Of a stretch of 8,973 nucleotides of DNA, positions 1 through 5,833 are shown one piece after another. The translations under genes and the position numbers were made by a program. The notes under the pieces are model-generated. The model made no database searches, had not been told where the DNA came from, and saw only the letters and a program-made list of their open reading frames with translations. The stretch lies in the NCBI GenBank assembly GCA_902796375.1, contig CADBOW010000126.1, forward strand, positions 1 through 8,973. Direction: 5' to 3'. The DNA comes from an uncultured Lachnospiraceae bacterium. Lineage in GTDB: Bacteria; Bacillota; Clostridia; Lachnospirales; Lachnospiraceae. Every line of letters starts with the position of its first letter. Position 1 is the first letter of the stretch.

Positions 1-1454
1 TCAAGATCATGCATGAGAACGACAGAAGCTCCCGTATTGTTGTATACGTAGCGAAGCACATTATCCTTTAACTGTTCAGCCGTATATCCGGATCCTGAAG
101 AATCACCGTTGGAAGCATTCCAGTCAAAGTAGGTATATCCCTCTTCTTCCAGATACTCGATGCAGTCCTCGATGGGCACATCGGATACCCGGTTGCTGCT
201 TCCTCCGGGGAATCGATAATACTTCACATCCTGGCCTGTCATTTCAAGAAGGAGATCATGAACCGTCTGAACATCCGTCTGAAAGCTGTCCAGGCTTTCG
301 TATATTTCACTGTAAACATGACTGGCCGAATGAATCCCGAGTGTATGTCCTTCCGAGGCCATCCGACGGATCACCTGCTGGTTCGTCCGATCGTTCAGAA
401 CCATGAAAAATGTGGCTTTCACATTTTTATCCTTCAGAACATCCAGCAGCTTTCCGGTGTTCGGAGACGGGCCGTCATCAAATGTCAGATAGATCTTCTT
501 TCCCTCCTCCACCTGAGAAGGATCCACCTCTTCTACCGGCTGTTTGGTTCCCGCTTCAGTCGTTTCCTCCGATGCATCCGTATTCTGATCCGGACCGGAT
601 TCCCTTTTGGCGGATTTCTGCAAAACCGGCAGAGAACCTGCCCTGTCCTTTTCCAGCATGGTATAGGCTTCCTGATCCAGCGCCTTCAGTTCCTCCGAAG
701 ACTGATCTGCCACATACATTTTCTCTGTCCGTTCCTTCCTGGACAGTACATCCTCCCGCAGCTTCTCCATTTCCTTCTCAAGATTATGCATATGGATAAA
801 CAGGATCAGACACAGAATGATCGGAAGCAGAAACAGGACCACCAGGCCGATCAGGATCGCCTTCTTCAGCCGATTCACATTCCCGCGATTATATTCCTCT
901 TCCTCTGCCTCCTCATCCTCATCCCATGCATATTCCTCAGAACTTCTCGGGGCGTAAAAGGAATGCTCCTTCATCACGTCCTGCATGGGTGAAGAATACG
1001 TATCCTCCGGATACATCTCCTCCATCTGATCTTCTGTCTCTTCGACTTCGGCAGCATATGCCGCAGTCTGCTCTTCGGCTTCGGCAGCATACGCCGCAAT
1101 CTGCTCTTCGGCTTCGGCAGCATACGCCGCAATCTGCTCTTCGCTTTCGGCAGCATATGTCACAGCCTGCTCTTCGCTTTCGGCAGCATAAGCGTCTGCC
1201 TCTTCCTCAGCTGCTTCTTCGGATCGGGCCATGGCTGAGAGACGGTCCGCAACAGTCTCAACGCCACCGGAGGGCTCTACCGTCGCCTCGCTGACACTGG
1301 ACAGCTCCGCGCCAGTCCCACTGCTGCCGGACTGCTCTGCAGCGGTCTCACTGCTGCCGGACAGCTCTGCTGTCGCCTGCTTTCCGCCTGCCGTATTTAC
1401 AGTTGTATTCGCCCCGTTCTGCTGGCTTCTCGGTTTTCTTCTCTTCTTACTCAC
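1..1454 (-). CDS. Membrane-anchored polysaccharide (peptidoglycan GlcNAc-type) deacetylase, C-terminus cut by window edge
   Basis: NodB-type carbohydrate esterase family 4 protein, probably removing N-acetyl groups from cell-wall glycan outside the membrane. 484 codons are visible with no internal stop, and the frame runs off the left edge. The GTG start at 1454-1452 has GGAG (1465-1468) 10 bases upstream; the upstream ATG at 1470 hits a stop at once. Order of parts: cytoplasmic Ser/Glu/Ala-rich arm (residues 1 to about 195) with five 11-residue repeats, one transmembrane helix (about 199-220, AILIGLVVLFLLPIILCLIL), a likely coiled coil (about 224-265), a linker, then the catalytic domain. 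Seen there are TFDDGPSPN (D326, D327), HSASH (H375, H379, metal ligands with D327), RFPGGSSN (from R414) and a terminal LMHDL just before the edge. All catalytic motifs are present; perhaps a few dozen residues are missing. The family is clear, the natural substrate (peptidoglycan or another polysaccharide) is inferred. Confidence 0.93.
   Translation of the reverse strand, partial: MSKKRRKPRSQQNGANTTVNTAGGKQATAELSGSSETAAEQSGSSGTGAELSSVSEATVEPSGGVETVADRLSAMARSEEAAEEEADAYAAESEEQAVTYAAESEEQIAAYAAEAEEQIAAYAAEAEEQTAAYAAEVEETEDQMEEMYPEDTYSSPMQDVMKEHSFYAPRSSEEYAWDEDEEAEEEEYNRGNVNRLKKAILIGLVVLFLLPIILCLILFIHMHNLEKEMEKLREDVLSRKERTEKMYVADQSSEELKALDQEAYTMLEKDRAGSLPVLQKSAKRESGPDQNTDASEETTEAGTKQPVEEVDPSQVEEGKKIYLTFDDGPSPNTGKLLDVLKDKNVKATFFMVLNDRTNQQVIRRMASEGHTLGIHSASHVYSEIYESLDSFQTDVQTVHDLLLEMTGQDVKYYRFPGGSSNRVSDVPIEDCIEYLEEEGYTYFDWNASNGDSSGSGYTAEQLKDNVLRYVYNNTGASVVLMHDL
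1035..1199 (-). repeat. Five tandem 33-bp in-frame repeats in the deacetylase gene
   Basis: Five consecutive 33-bp units encode 11-residue repeats of the form xxxYAAExEEQ: ADAYAAESEEQ, AVTYAAESEEQ, IAAYAAEAEEQ (twice) and TAAYAAEVEET. The middle units are almost identical at the DNA level, suggesting recent duplication. The repeats lie in the cytoplasmic arm before the membrane helix and are acidic and probably helical. Upstream (about 1260-1400) is a looser Ser/Gly/Glu repeat with GSSET and GSSGT variants. Confidence 0.9.
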
Positions 1455-1472
1455 TTGAAATCATCTCCATAG

Positions 1473-1556
1473 TTTCGAACTCTACATCTTGCGGTCATTC
1501 CATGAAAGACCACTACCGTTCGAAAAACGCGAAAGAGCGCCCGTACCCCGGACGCT
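1473..1556 (-). promoter_or_regulatory. Structured 5' leader of the deacetylase mRNA
   Basis: Two strong inverted repeats lie between the promoter and the ribosome binding site. First in the transcript is a 7-bp stem (1550-1556 with 1536-1542, one G-U pair, 7-base loop), followed by an interrupted U-rich stretch ending in five U (1523-1527). Next is a compound stem: a perfect 8-bp outer pairing (1518-1525 with 1473-1480, core TTCGAA) enclosing a 6-bp inner stem (1508-1513 with 1491-1496). The second structure ends about 4 bases before the GGAG. This could be an attenuator or a translation control element; it matches no riboswitch class I recognise. Confidence 0.5.
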
Positions 1557-1574
1557 ACCTTCTCTTCCCTGATA

Positions 1575-1604
1575 ATTATAGTGTTTTTCCGGATTGCATG
1601 TCAA
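1575..1604 (-). promoter_or_regulatory. Consensus sigma-A promoter for the deacetylase gene
   Basis: On the minus strand a perfect -35 TTGACA (1599-1604) and a perfect -10 TATAAT (1575-1580) are separated by 18 bases. Transcription would begin near 1568, giving a leader of about 113 bases before the GTG start. The -35 box overlaps the TGA stop (1601-1603) of the upstream membrane-protein gene, so the deacetylase can be transcribed independently of it. Confidence 0.85.
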
Positions 1605-1960
1605 CCCTTCTTCATGGAGAAATACGGATGGATTTTTCCGATCATTTCGTCATATTGCTGATACATTTTCTGCACGCTGTTTTCCAGGAGATAATAATGC
1701 ATGCAATAGGGGATCAGCAGCACAAAAAGCATTACGATCAGCGGCAGAAGCATCATCGCCGAGCTGATCACAAATGCAAGGATACACATTACCGTGCAGA
1801 GTGCCACCAGCACAAATACGATCAGATGGACCAGACGTTCATGTGAAAAAAATCTGATCTGATCCAGATGAAGTGCCACCTGCTTCTCCCAATCCTGTTC
1901 TTCATCACACTGCAGCATCCGATCGATATAATCCAGATACGCAAGGATCCTTTTCTTCAT
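1601..1960 (-). CDS. Small two-helix membrane protein, function unknown
   Basis: 119 residues, not recognised as a named family. The N-terminal 40 residues are charged and probably helical (MKKRILAYLDYIDRMLQCDE...). Two hydrophobic segments follow, about 43-66 (LVHLIVFVLVALCTVMCILA) and about 68-90 (AMMLLPLIVMLFVLLIPYC), forming a helical hairpin. The C-terminal tail is polar and ends in MKKG. No signal peptide or catalytic motif is seen. The ATG at 1960 is preceded by AGAGGGGG, 8 bases away. It lies 22 bases after the phosphodiesterase stop on the same strand, so the two are probably co-transcribed from the promoter at 2739-2767. Both ends would face the cytoplasm if the hairpin is tight. 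A link to the envelope or lipid metabolism is suggested only by its neighbours. Confidence 0.8.
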   Translation of the reverse strand: MKKRILAYLDYIDRMLQCDEEQDWEKQVALHLDQIRFFSHERLVHLIVFVLVALCTVMCILAFVISSAMMLLPLIVMLFVLLIPYCMHYYLLENSVQKMYQQYDEMIGKIHPYFSMKKG

Positions 1961-1982
1961 ATCGTGTACCCCCTCTTTCCTT

Positions 1983-2705
1983 TCAGTCCTGTTTCGACTC
2001 GTAGTACTTCTTCCGGACGATCAGCCCCATGTCCGGTTTATCCGTTATAACTCCGTCCACGCCTCTCCGGATCAGCTTCCGGATCAGACCCTCTGTATTT
2101 ACGGTCCATACATAGACCGGATATCCCTTCCGATGGAGACGCCATACAAAGCACCTGGACGAAAATACCCAGAAGGGTGCTACGAAGTCACAGTTTGCCT
2201 GACGGAGTCTGCGAACCGGAAAGACCTCCTTCAGCCGGCCTATGAATCCGGGATGATCCTTCCCCAGCAAAAGACCGGTGGTGATCTGCGGGTCGATCCT
2301 CTTCACCCGATATACCACCGGATCAAAAAAGGATTTCACAGAATACTGCTCATACGTGCAGTATTTGTGAAGGATATGAATCAGCTCCTTTTCATATCCG
2401 CCGTCCTTCACTTCAATATCCATAAATATCTTTCCTGCGCAGAAACGAACCACCTCTTCAAAGGTGGGAATATGAAATCCCTGCTCCTTCGCCTGCCCGT
2501 TCAACTGTGCATAGGTCTGATATGCGATGGGCATATCTCCGAAGGTACTGTCATGGAAGACCACCAGCTTCCTGTCACTGGTGCAGCGAACATCAAATTC
2601 CACCATGTCCGCATCCAGTTCAACCGCCAGCTGAAAGGATTCCATGGTATTCTCATGCTCTGCCAGGTAAGAGGCTCCTCTATGTGCGATAATTTTCGTA
2701 ATCAT
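1983..2705 (-). CDS. Glycerophosphodiester phosphodiesterase (GDPD family), cytoplasmic
   Basis: Predicted to hydrolyse glycerophosphodiesters (deacylated phospholipid head groups or teichoic-acid-like products) to glycerol-3-phosphate and an alcohol. The TIM-barrel signatures are present: IIAHRGAS near the N-terminus with the catalytic HR pair, then HENT, then VEFDVR with the metal-binding E and D, LVVFHD with the second catalytic His, IEVK in the middle, and VYVWTVNT and GVITDKPD at the end. About 240 residues is the usual length for the bacterial single-domain form. There is no signal peptide or membrane segment. Two in-frame ATGs occur, at 2711 and 2705. The AGAAGGG sequence (2714-2720) sits only 2 bases from the first but 8 bases from the second, so 2705 is preferred. 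It is first in a minus-strand pair with the small membrane protein. The exact substrate cannot be read from the sequence. Confidence 0.93.
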   Translation of the reverse strand: MITKIIAHRGASYLAEHENTMESFQLAVELDADMVEFDVRCTSDRKLVVFHDSTFGDMPIAYQTYAQLNGQAKEQGFHIPTFEEVVRFCAGKIFMDIEVKDGGYEKELIHILHKYCTYEQYSVKSFFDPVVYRVKRIDPQITTGLLLGKDHPGFIGRLKEVFPVRRLRQANCDFVAPFWVFSSRCFVWRLHRKGYPVYVWTVNTEGLIRKLIRRGVDGVITDKPDMGLIVRKKYYESKQD

Positions 2706-2738
2706 ATTCATTTCCCTTCTTCTGCTACATCTCGACGC

Positions 2739-2767
2739 ATTTTATCACAGACAAAAGAATATTTCAA
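2739..2767 (-). promoter_or_regulatory. Sigma-A promoter for the phosphodiesterase/membrane-protein pair
   Basis: On the minus strand -35 TTGAAA (2762-2767) and -10 TAAAAT (2739-2744) are 17 bases apart, and the -10 is preceded by TGA, giving an extended -10. Transcription would start near 2732, about 27 bases before the coding start. It is divergent from the ClpX-like promoter, with the two -35 boxes about 28 bases apart. Confidence 0.75.
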
Positions 2768-2794
2768 CGTAATAATCAGCAGTCGGAATCCTAT

Positions 2795-2824
2795 TTTGCA
2801 TTTCCTTCTCCGCTCTGATATAAT
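2795..2824 (+). promoter_or_regulatory. Sigma-A promoter for the ClpX-like gene
   Basis: A perfect -10 TATAAT (2819-2824) is preceded at 18 bases by a weak -35, TTTGCA (2795-2800). The start would be near 2831, leaving a leader of about 33 bases carrying AGAAAGGTGG, 5 bases before the ATG. No heat-shock (CIRCE or CtsR-type) operator is apparent to the eye. Confidence 0.65.
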
Positions 2825-2863
2825 TGTGGAGGAAACTTTTAACCGAGTCAGAAAGGTGGAACT

Positions 2864-4294
2864 ATGTCAGATCCGAAAGATCCGAAAGATCCGAATAACA
2901 CAAATAACAACGATAAATCCGACGATTATGAGCGCTACTGCTATATGTGCCGTCGGCCGGAAAGTGAGACCGGGAAGCTGGTCAGCTTCGTCAACGGCGT
3001 ATATATCTGTCCGGACTGTCTGAACAAAGCCTTCGAGTCTATCTCCCATAGCCCGATCCGTTTCTTTGATATGTCAAATATGCCGGGCTTCGATAATCTG
3101 AACGAATTCATGCCAAATGATGATATTCCCGATTCCCAGAAGGTCAAGAAAAGGAAGCCCAAGCCCGAGAAGGCATCCAGCAAGGAGAAGGAAGAACCGA
3201 AGGAGCTCACACTGAAGGATATCCCCGCGCCGCACCAGATCAAGGCGCAGCTGGACCGACATGTGGTGGGCCAGGAGCATGCCAAGAAGCTGATCTCCGT
3301 AGCGGTCTATAATCACTACAAGCGTATCCTCTCCGATCCCACGGAGGACGGAATCGAGATTGAGAAGTCCAATATCCTGATGATCGGTCCCACCGGTTCA
3401 GGTAAAACCTATACCGTGAAAATGATCGCGAAAATGCTGGACGTCCCCCTCGCCATTACGGATGCCACCTCACTGACTGAGGCCGGTTACATCGGAGATG
3501 ACGTGGAGAGTGTTCTGTCAAAGCTGCTGGCCGCTGCCGGAAATGATGTGGACCGCGCCGAGAAAGGGATCGTCTTCATCGATGAGATCGATAAGATCGC
3601 GAAGAAACAGGAAACCCGTTCCAGAGATGTCAGCGGCGAAGCGGTTCAGCAGGGACTGTTAAAACTGCTGGAGGGTTCCGTGGTTGAGGTTCCCGTTGGT
3701 TCCGGAAGCAAGAATGCCATGACCCCCGTCACCCGGATGGATACTACAAATATCCTGTTCATCTGCGGCGGTGCATTTCCCGACCTGGAGAAGATCGTAA
3801 CTGCCAGGCTGACCGCCCAGTCATCCATCGGATTCGGTGCAGAGCTTCGTGACACCTATACAAATGATCCGAAGCTTCTCACTCATGTGACCACGGAAGA
3901 TCTGCGTGAGTTCGGAATGATCCCGGAATTTCTGGGACGTCTTCCGGTTCTCTGTCCTTTGGATCAGCTGGATCAGGATATGTATGTGAAGATCCTCCGG
4001 GAGCCTCAGAATGCGATCATCAAACAATATCAGAAGCTGCTTCTCATGGATGAGGTGGACCTGAGGTTCGATGAATCCGCTTTCGAAGCCATTGCAGAGG
4101 AAGCTGCCCGGAGAAAAACCGGTGCCAGAGCACTTCGGTCCATCATAGAAGAATTTATGCTGGATATCATGTATCAGATCCCGCGGGACAAAGCCATTGG
4201 AAGAGTCACCATCACCGGCGACTATGTACGCAAGAAGGGATCGCCCAGGATCGAGCTTCGAGGTGTCACCGCCCCGGAGGATGATGCAGAATAA
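2864..4294 (+). CDS. clpX: ClpX-like AAA+ protein unfoldase, stand-alone paralogue with variant substrate loops
   Basis: 476 residues against about 420 for usual ClpX. Four cysteines (C26, C29, C49, C52) form the N-terminal zinc-binding domain, in a variant frame (CYMCRRPES ... VYICPDC). A charged linker of about 60 residues (53-114), much longer than in E. coli ClpX, leads to the AAA+ core. Present are Walker A GPTGSGKT (175-182), Walker B IVFIDE (236-241), the arginine finger in IPEFLGR (R359), sensor 2 TGAR (419-422), and the ClpP-docking IGF loop (322-324). It should therefore hydrolyse ATP and bind ClpP. Differences: pore-1 is GYIG (208-211) rather than GYVG, and the pore-2 RKH motif that reads ssrA tags in E. 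coli is replaced by SKN (282-284). No clpP, tig or lon lies next to it, unlike the usual clpX locus, so it is probably a second ClpX with its own substrates. Monocistronic, with its own promoter and terminator. Confidence 0.95.
   Translation: MSDPKDPKDPNNTNNNDKSDDYERYCYMCRRPESETGKLVSFVNGVYICPDCLNKAFESISHSPIRFFDMSNMPGFDNLNEFMPNDDIPDSQKVKKRKPKPEKASSKEKEEPKELTLKDIPAPHQIKAQLDRHVVGQEHAKKLISVAVYNHYKRILSDPTEDGIEIEKSNILMIGPTGSGKTYTVKMIAKMLDVPLAITDATSLTEAGYIGDDVESVLSKLLAAAGNDVDRAEKGIVFIDEIDKIAKKQETRSRDVSGEAVQQGLLKLLEGSVVEVPVGSGSKNAMTPVTRMDTTNILFICGGAFPDLEKIVTARLTAQSSIGFGAELRDTYTNDPKLLTHVTTEDLREFGMIPEFLGRLPVLCPLDQLDQDMYVKILREPQNAIIKQYQKLLLMDEVDLRFDESAFEAIAEEAARRKTGARALRSIIEEFMLDIMYQIPRDKAIGRVTITGDYVRKKGSPRIELRGVTAPEDDAE
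2870..2896 (+). repeat. Three tandem 9-bp repeats at the start of the ClpX-like gene
   Basis: GATCCGAAA occurs twice and GATCCGAAT once, in tandem, encoding DPKDPKDPN directly after MS. This 9-bp array is in frame, so slippage would add or remove whole DPK units without breaking the protein. It is followed by an Asn-rich stretch (NNTNNND), so the first 20 residues look disordered. Confidence 0.85.
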
Positions 4295-4302
4295 ACCAAA
4301 AA

Positions 4303-4334
4303 CCCCCGTATGGTAATCCACACGGGGGCTTTTT
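4303..4334. terminator. Bidirectional rho-independent terminator
   Basis: An 11-bp stem with one A-C mismatch (4303-4313 with 4318-4328, CCCCC paired with GGGGG at the base) closes a 4-base TAAT loop. It is followed by CTTTTT on the plus strand and preceded by AAAAA (4298-4302), which gives TTTTT on the minus strand. It begins 8 bases after the ClpX-like stop and lies 28 bases past the end of the convergent DUF6465-type gene, so it can serve both. Confidence 0.93.
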
Positions 4335-4362
4335 AACTCATCTATTCGATTGAAGATCCATC

Positions 4363-4905
4363 TTACAGATTGAAGCTTCCCTCACCGCCGTCAGCTGTGA
4401 AGTAAACAATGTTGTTCTCCGGCTGATAGTAGATGTTAAGAACCTTAACATTCTTCTTACCGGATACTTCCTTAGCCTTTGCGATCAGGTCGTCAACGTT
4501 CTGGCTTCCACCCTGGTACTCGATGAAGAGCTCAACCTTCGGCTCAGCTGCCTTCTTAGCCGGAGCTGCTTTCTTAGCCGGAGCTGCCTTCTTTGCCGGA
4601 GCTGCCTTCTTTGCTGCAGCTGCTGTTTCCTTCTTAGCCGGAGCTGCCTTCTTAGCTGCAGCTGCTGTCTCCTTCTTAGCCGGAGCTGCCTTCTTAGCTG
4701 TAGCTGCTGTCTCCTTCTTTGCCGGAGCTGCCTTCTTAGCCGGAGCTGCCTTCTTTGCCGGAGCTGCCTTCTTTGCCTCAGCCTTTACTTCAGCCTTAGC
4801 CTCTTCCTTAGCAGCCTCAACCTTCTCAGGAGCCTTTGCAACTTCCTTCTTCACTGCTGCTGCCTTCTCTGCAAGATCCTTTACACTCGCCTTCTTAACT
4901 GCCAT
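4363..4905 (-). CDS. DUF6465-type protein with a histone-H1-like Lys/Ala/Pro repeat arm
   Basis: 180 residues in two parts. Residues 1 to about 120 are extremely rich in Lys, Ala and Pro. After a Lys/Glu/Ala helix-like start come eight AAPAKK units (47-118), arranged three, one, one, three and separated by ETAA(T/A)AKK spacers. This PAKKA style resembles histone H1 tails and bacterial H1-like or HU-tail proteins, and suggests nucleic-acid binding. Residues about 123-180 form a compact domain (VELFIEYQGGSQNVDDLIAK ... VLNIYYQPENNIVYFTADGG) that I recall as DUF6465 of Clostridia; this assignment is from memory. No Cys, signal peptide or membrane segment is present. GGAGGG (4915-4920) lies 9 bases before the ATG. 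It has its own promoter and shares the terminator with the ClpX-like gene. A DNA- or RNA-compacting role is inferred only from composition. Confidence 0.88.
   Translation of the reverse strand: MAVKKASVKDLAEKAAAVKKEVAKAPEKVEAAKEEAKAEVKAEAKKAAPAKKAAPAKKAAPAKKETAATAKKAAPAKKETAAAAKKAAPAKKETAAAAKKAAPAKKAAPAKKAAPAKKAAEPKVELFIEYQGGSQNVDDLIAKAKEVSGKKNVKVLNIYYQPENNIVYFTADGGEGSFNL
4552..4767 (-). repeat. AAPAKK-coding tandem repeat region
   Basis: An 18-bp unit coding AAPAKK occurs eight times, with three 24-bp spacer units coding ETAATAKK or ETAAAAKK. Codon choice is nearly uniform across copies (GCT, CCG, GCT, AAG), so the DNA itself is repetitive and open to copy-number change in frame. Confidence 0.9.
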
Positions 4906-4991
4906 TTTCTTTTTCCCTCCGTGAGATAAAATACATTTTACTCAACTAGCAACATACTGTTTCTTGCCATGTTTATTGCTTCATGTAAGAG

Positions 4992-5020
4992 ATTGTAAAA
5001 CGAATGAAACAATTTTGCAA
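4992..5020 (-). promoter_or_regulatory. Sigma-A promoter for the DUF6465-type gene
   Basis: On the minus strand -35 TTGCAA (5015-5020) and -10 TACAAT (4992-4997) are separated by 17 bases. The predicted start, near 4985, gives a leader of about 80 bases. The flanking region 4921-5110 is AT-rich and holds no gene. Confidence 0.65.
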
Positions 5021-5050
5021 CTTTTTCATGCATTTTCTCTTTATTGCCTA

Positions 5051-5083
5051 TGTTTTGAAAAAAAAAAGAAAGTTTTCAAAACA
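5051..5083. repeat. 11-bp A/T-rich inverted repeat around a poly(A) tract
   Basis: TGTTTTGAAAA (5051-5061) is perfectly complementary to TTTTCAAAACA (5073-5083), and the 11-base loop is almost all A on the plus strand. It lies about 28 bases past the stop of the beta-helix gene and upstream of the DUF6465 promoter. It may be a weak terminator for the former, though it lacks a GC-rich stem and a trailing U run, or a bent-DNA element. Confidence 0.5.
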
Positions 5084-5110
5084 GTTTGCACAATAAAACA
5101 AAGGGATTTC

Positions 5111-5800
5111 CTAGACTTCCGGCCGTTTTGTTACAACGACATTCCCGGTTTTTACTATGCTGTTTTCCGGGATGTAACCACGGATCGGTGACAGCGGATA
5201 GATATTTGTGAAACGTCCGATCACACTTCCGGGATTCAATACACTGTTGCATCCGACCTCAACATGATCTCCCAGCATGGCGCCGAATTTCTTAAGACCG
5301 GTCCTGATCTCGATATCGGAGAATTCATCCATCCCCTTCACAACGACCAGGGTTTTATCCGACTTTACATTGGATGTGATCGATCCCGCCCCCATGTGTG
5401 AAAAATAGCCCAGGATGGAATCGCCCACGTAATTATAATGCGGTACCTGTACATGATCAAACAGGATCACATTTTTCAGCTCTGTGGAATTTCCGACTAC
5501 GCAGTCCGCTCCCACCAGTGCATTTCCGCGAACGAAAGCACACTGACGCACCTCCGTATTGGGGCCGATGATGGCCGGTCCGTGAATATATGCGGAATCA
5601 AATACCGTAGCGCTTTCATGGATCCATACATCGTCTCCGCGCTTCCTGTATTCCGGGCCGAGTGTTGCCCCCAGCTGCAGTATGAACTCCCCGATCTTCG
5701 GCAGCGCCTCCCAGGGATACTGAACTGATTCCAGCAGCGGAGCTGCCAATGTGTGTGTCAGGTCATACATATTCTTCACTTCAAGTAAATGCTCATTCAT
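5111..5800 (-). CDS. Left-handed beta-helix (hexapeptide repeat) acyltransferase-like protein, GlmU C-domain-like
   Basis: 229 residues. After about 55 residues of helical lead (ending LGATLGPEYRKRG), hexapeptide-repeat sequence runs from about 58 to the end (VWIHESATVFDSAYIHGPAI, then VRGNALVGADCVVG, then GSVIGRFTNIYP). The centre, PHYNYVGDSILG (120-131) then HMGAGSITSNVK (135-146), aligns by eye with the GlmU acetyltransferase segment HLTYLGD ... GAGTITCNYD. H121 corresponds to the catalytic His of GlmU. There is no N-terminal nucleotidyltransferase domain and no LxxGxGTRM motif, so an automatic label of UDP-GlcNAc pyrophosphorylase would be misleading. It probably transfers an acyl group to a sugar, or is a trimeric sugar-nucleotide-binding relative. 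AGGAGAG lies about 7 bases before the ATG; M11 is a weaker alternative start. It follows topB on the same strand after 171 bases, with no clear promoter of its own. Confidence 0.82.
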   Translation of the reverse strand: MNEHLLEVKNMYDLTHTLAAPLLESVQYPWEALPKIGEFILQLGATLGPEYRKRGDDVWIHESATVFDSAYIHGPAIIGPNTEVRQCAFVRGNALVGADCVVGNSTELKNVILFDHVQVPHYNYVGDSILGYFSHMGAGSITSNVKSDKTLVVVKGMDEFSDIEIRTGLKKFGAMLGDHVEVGCNSVLNPGSVIGRFTNIYPLSPIRGYIPENSIVKTGNVVVTKRPEV

Positions 5801-5833
5801 TTTCTTCTCTCCTGTTTCTCTTTGATTTTCTAT

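Noticed and set aside
258..1294. Plus-strand open frames opposite the deacetylase, including one with RLRQHTPQSAL repeats
   Set aside because: They are shadows of the minus-strand gene, whose NodB motifs and membrane helix are clear; the apparent repeats are only the antisense reading of the 33-bp array.
1536..1556. Intrinsic terminator for the membrane-protein gene
   Set aside because: The stem is only 7 bp with a G-U pair and the U stretch is interrupted and about 9 bases away; it lies downstream of a consensus promoter, so a leader element fits better.
2133..3023. Plus-strand 296-codon frame across the phosphodiesterase and the promoter region
   Set aside because: Antisense to the phosphodiesterase and out of frame with the ClpX-like gene; no ribosome binding site and no recognisable domain.
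4433..4924. Plus-strand frame rich in AFLAGAAF repeats resembling membrane helices
   Set aside because: This is the antisense reading of the Lys/Ala repeat gene; hydrophobic repeats arise automatically from the complement of AAG and GCT codons.
5111..5800. UDP-N-acetylglucosamine pyrophosphorylase
   Set aside because: The nucleotidyltransferase domain and its glycine-rich signature are absent; only the beta-helix half is similar to GlmU.
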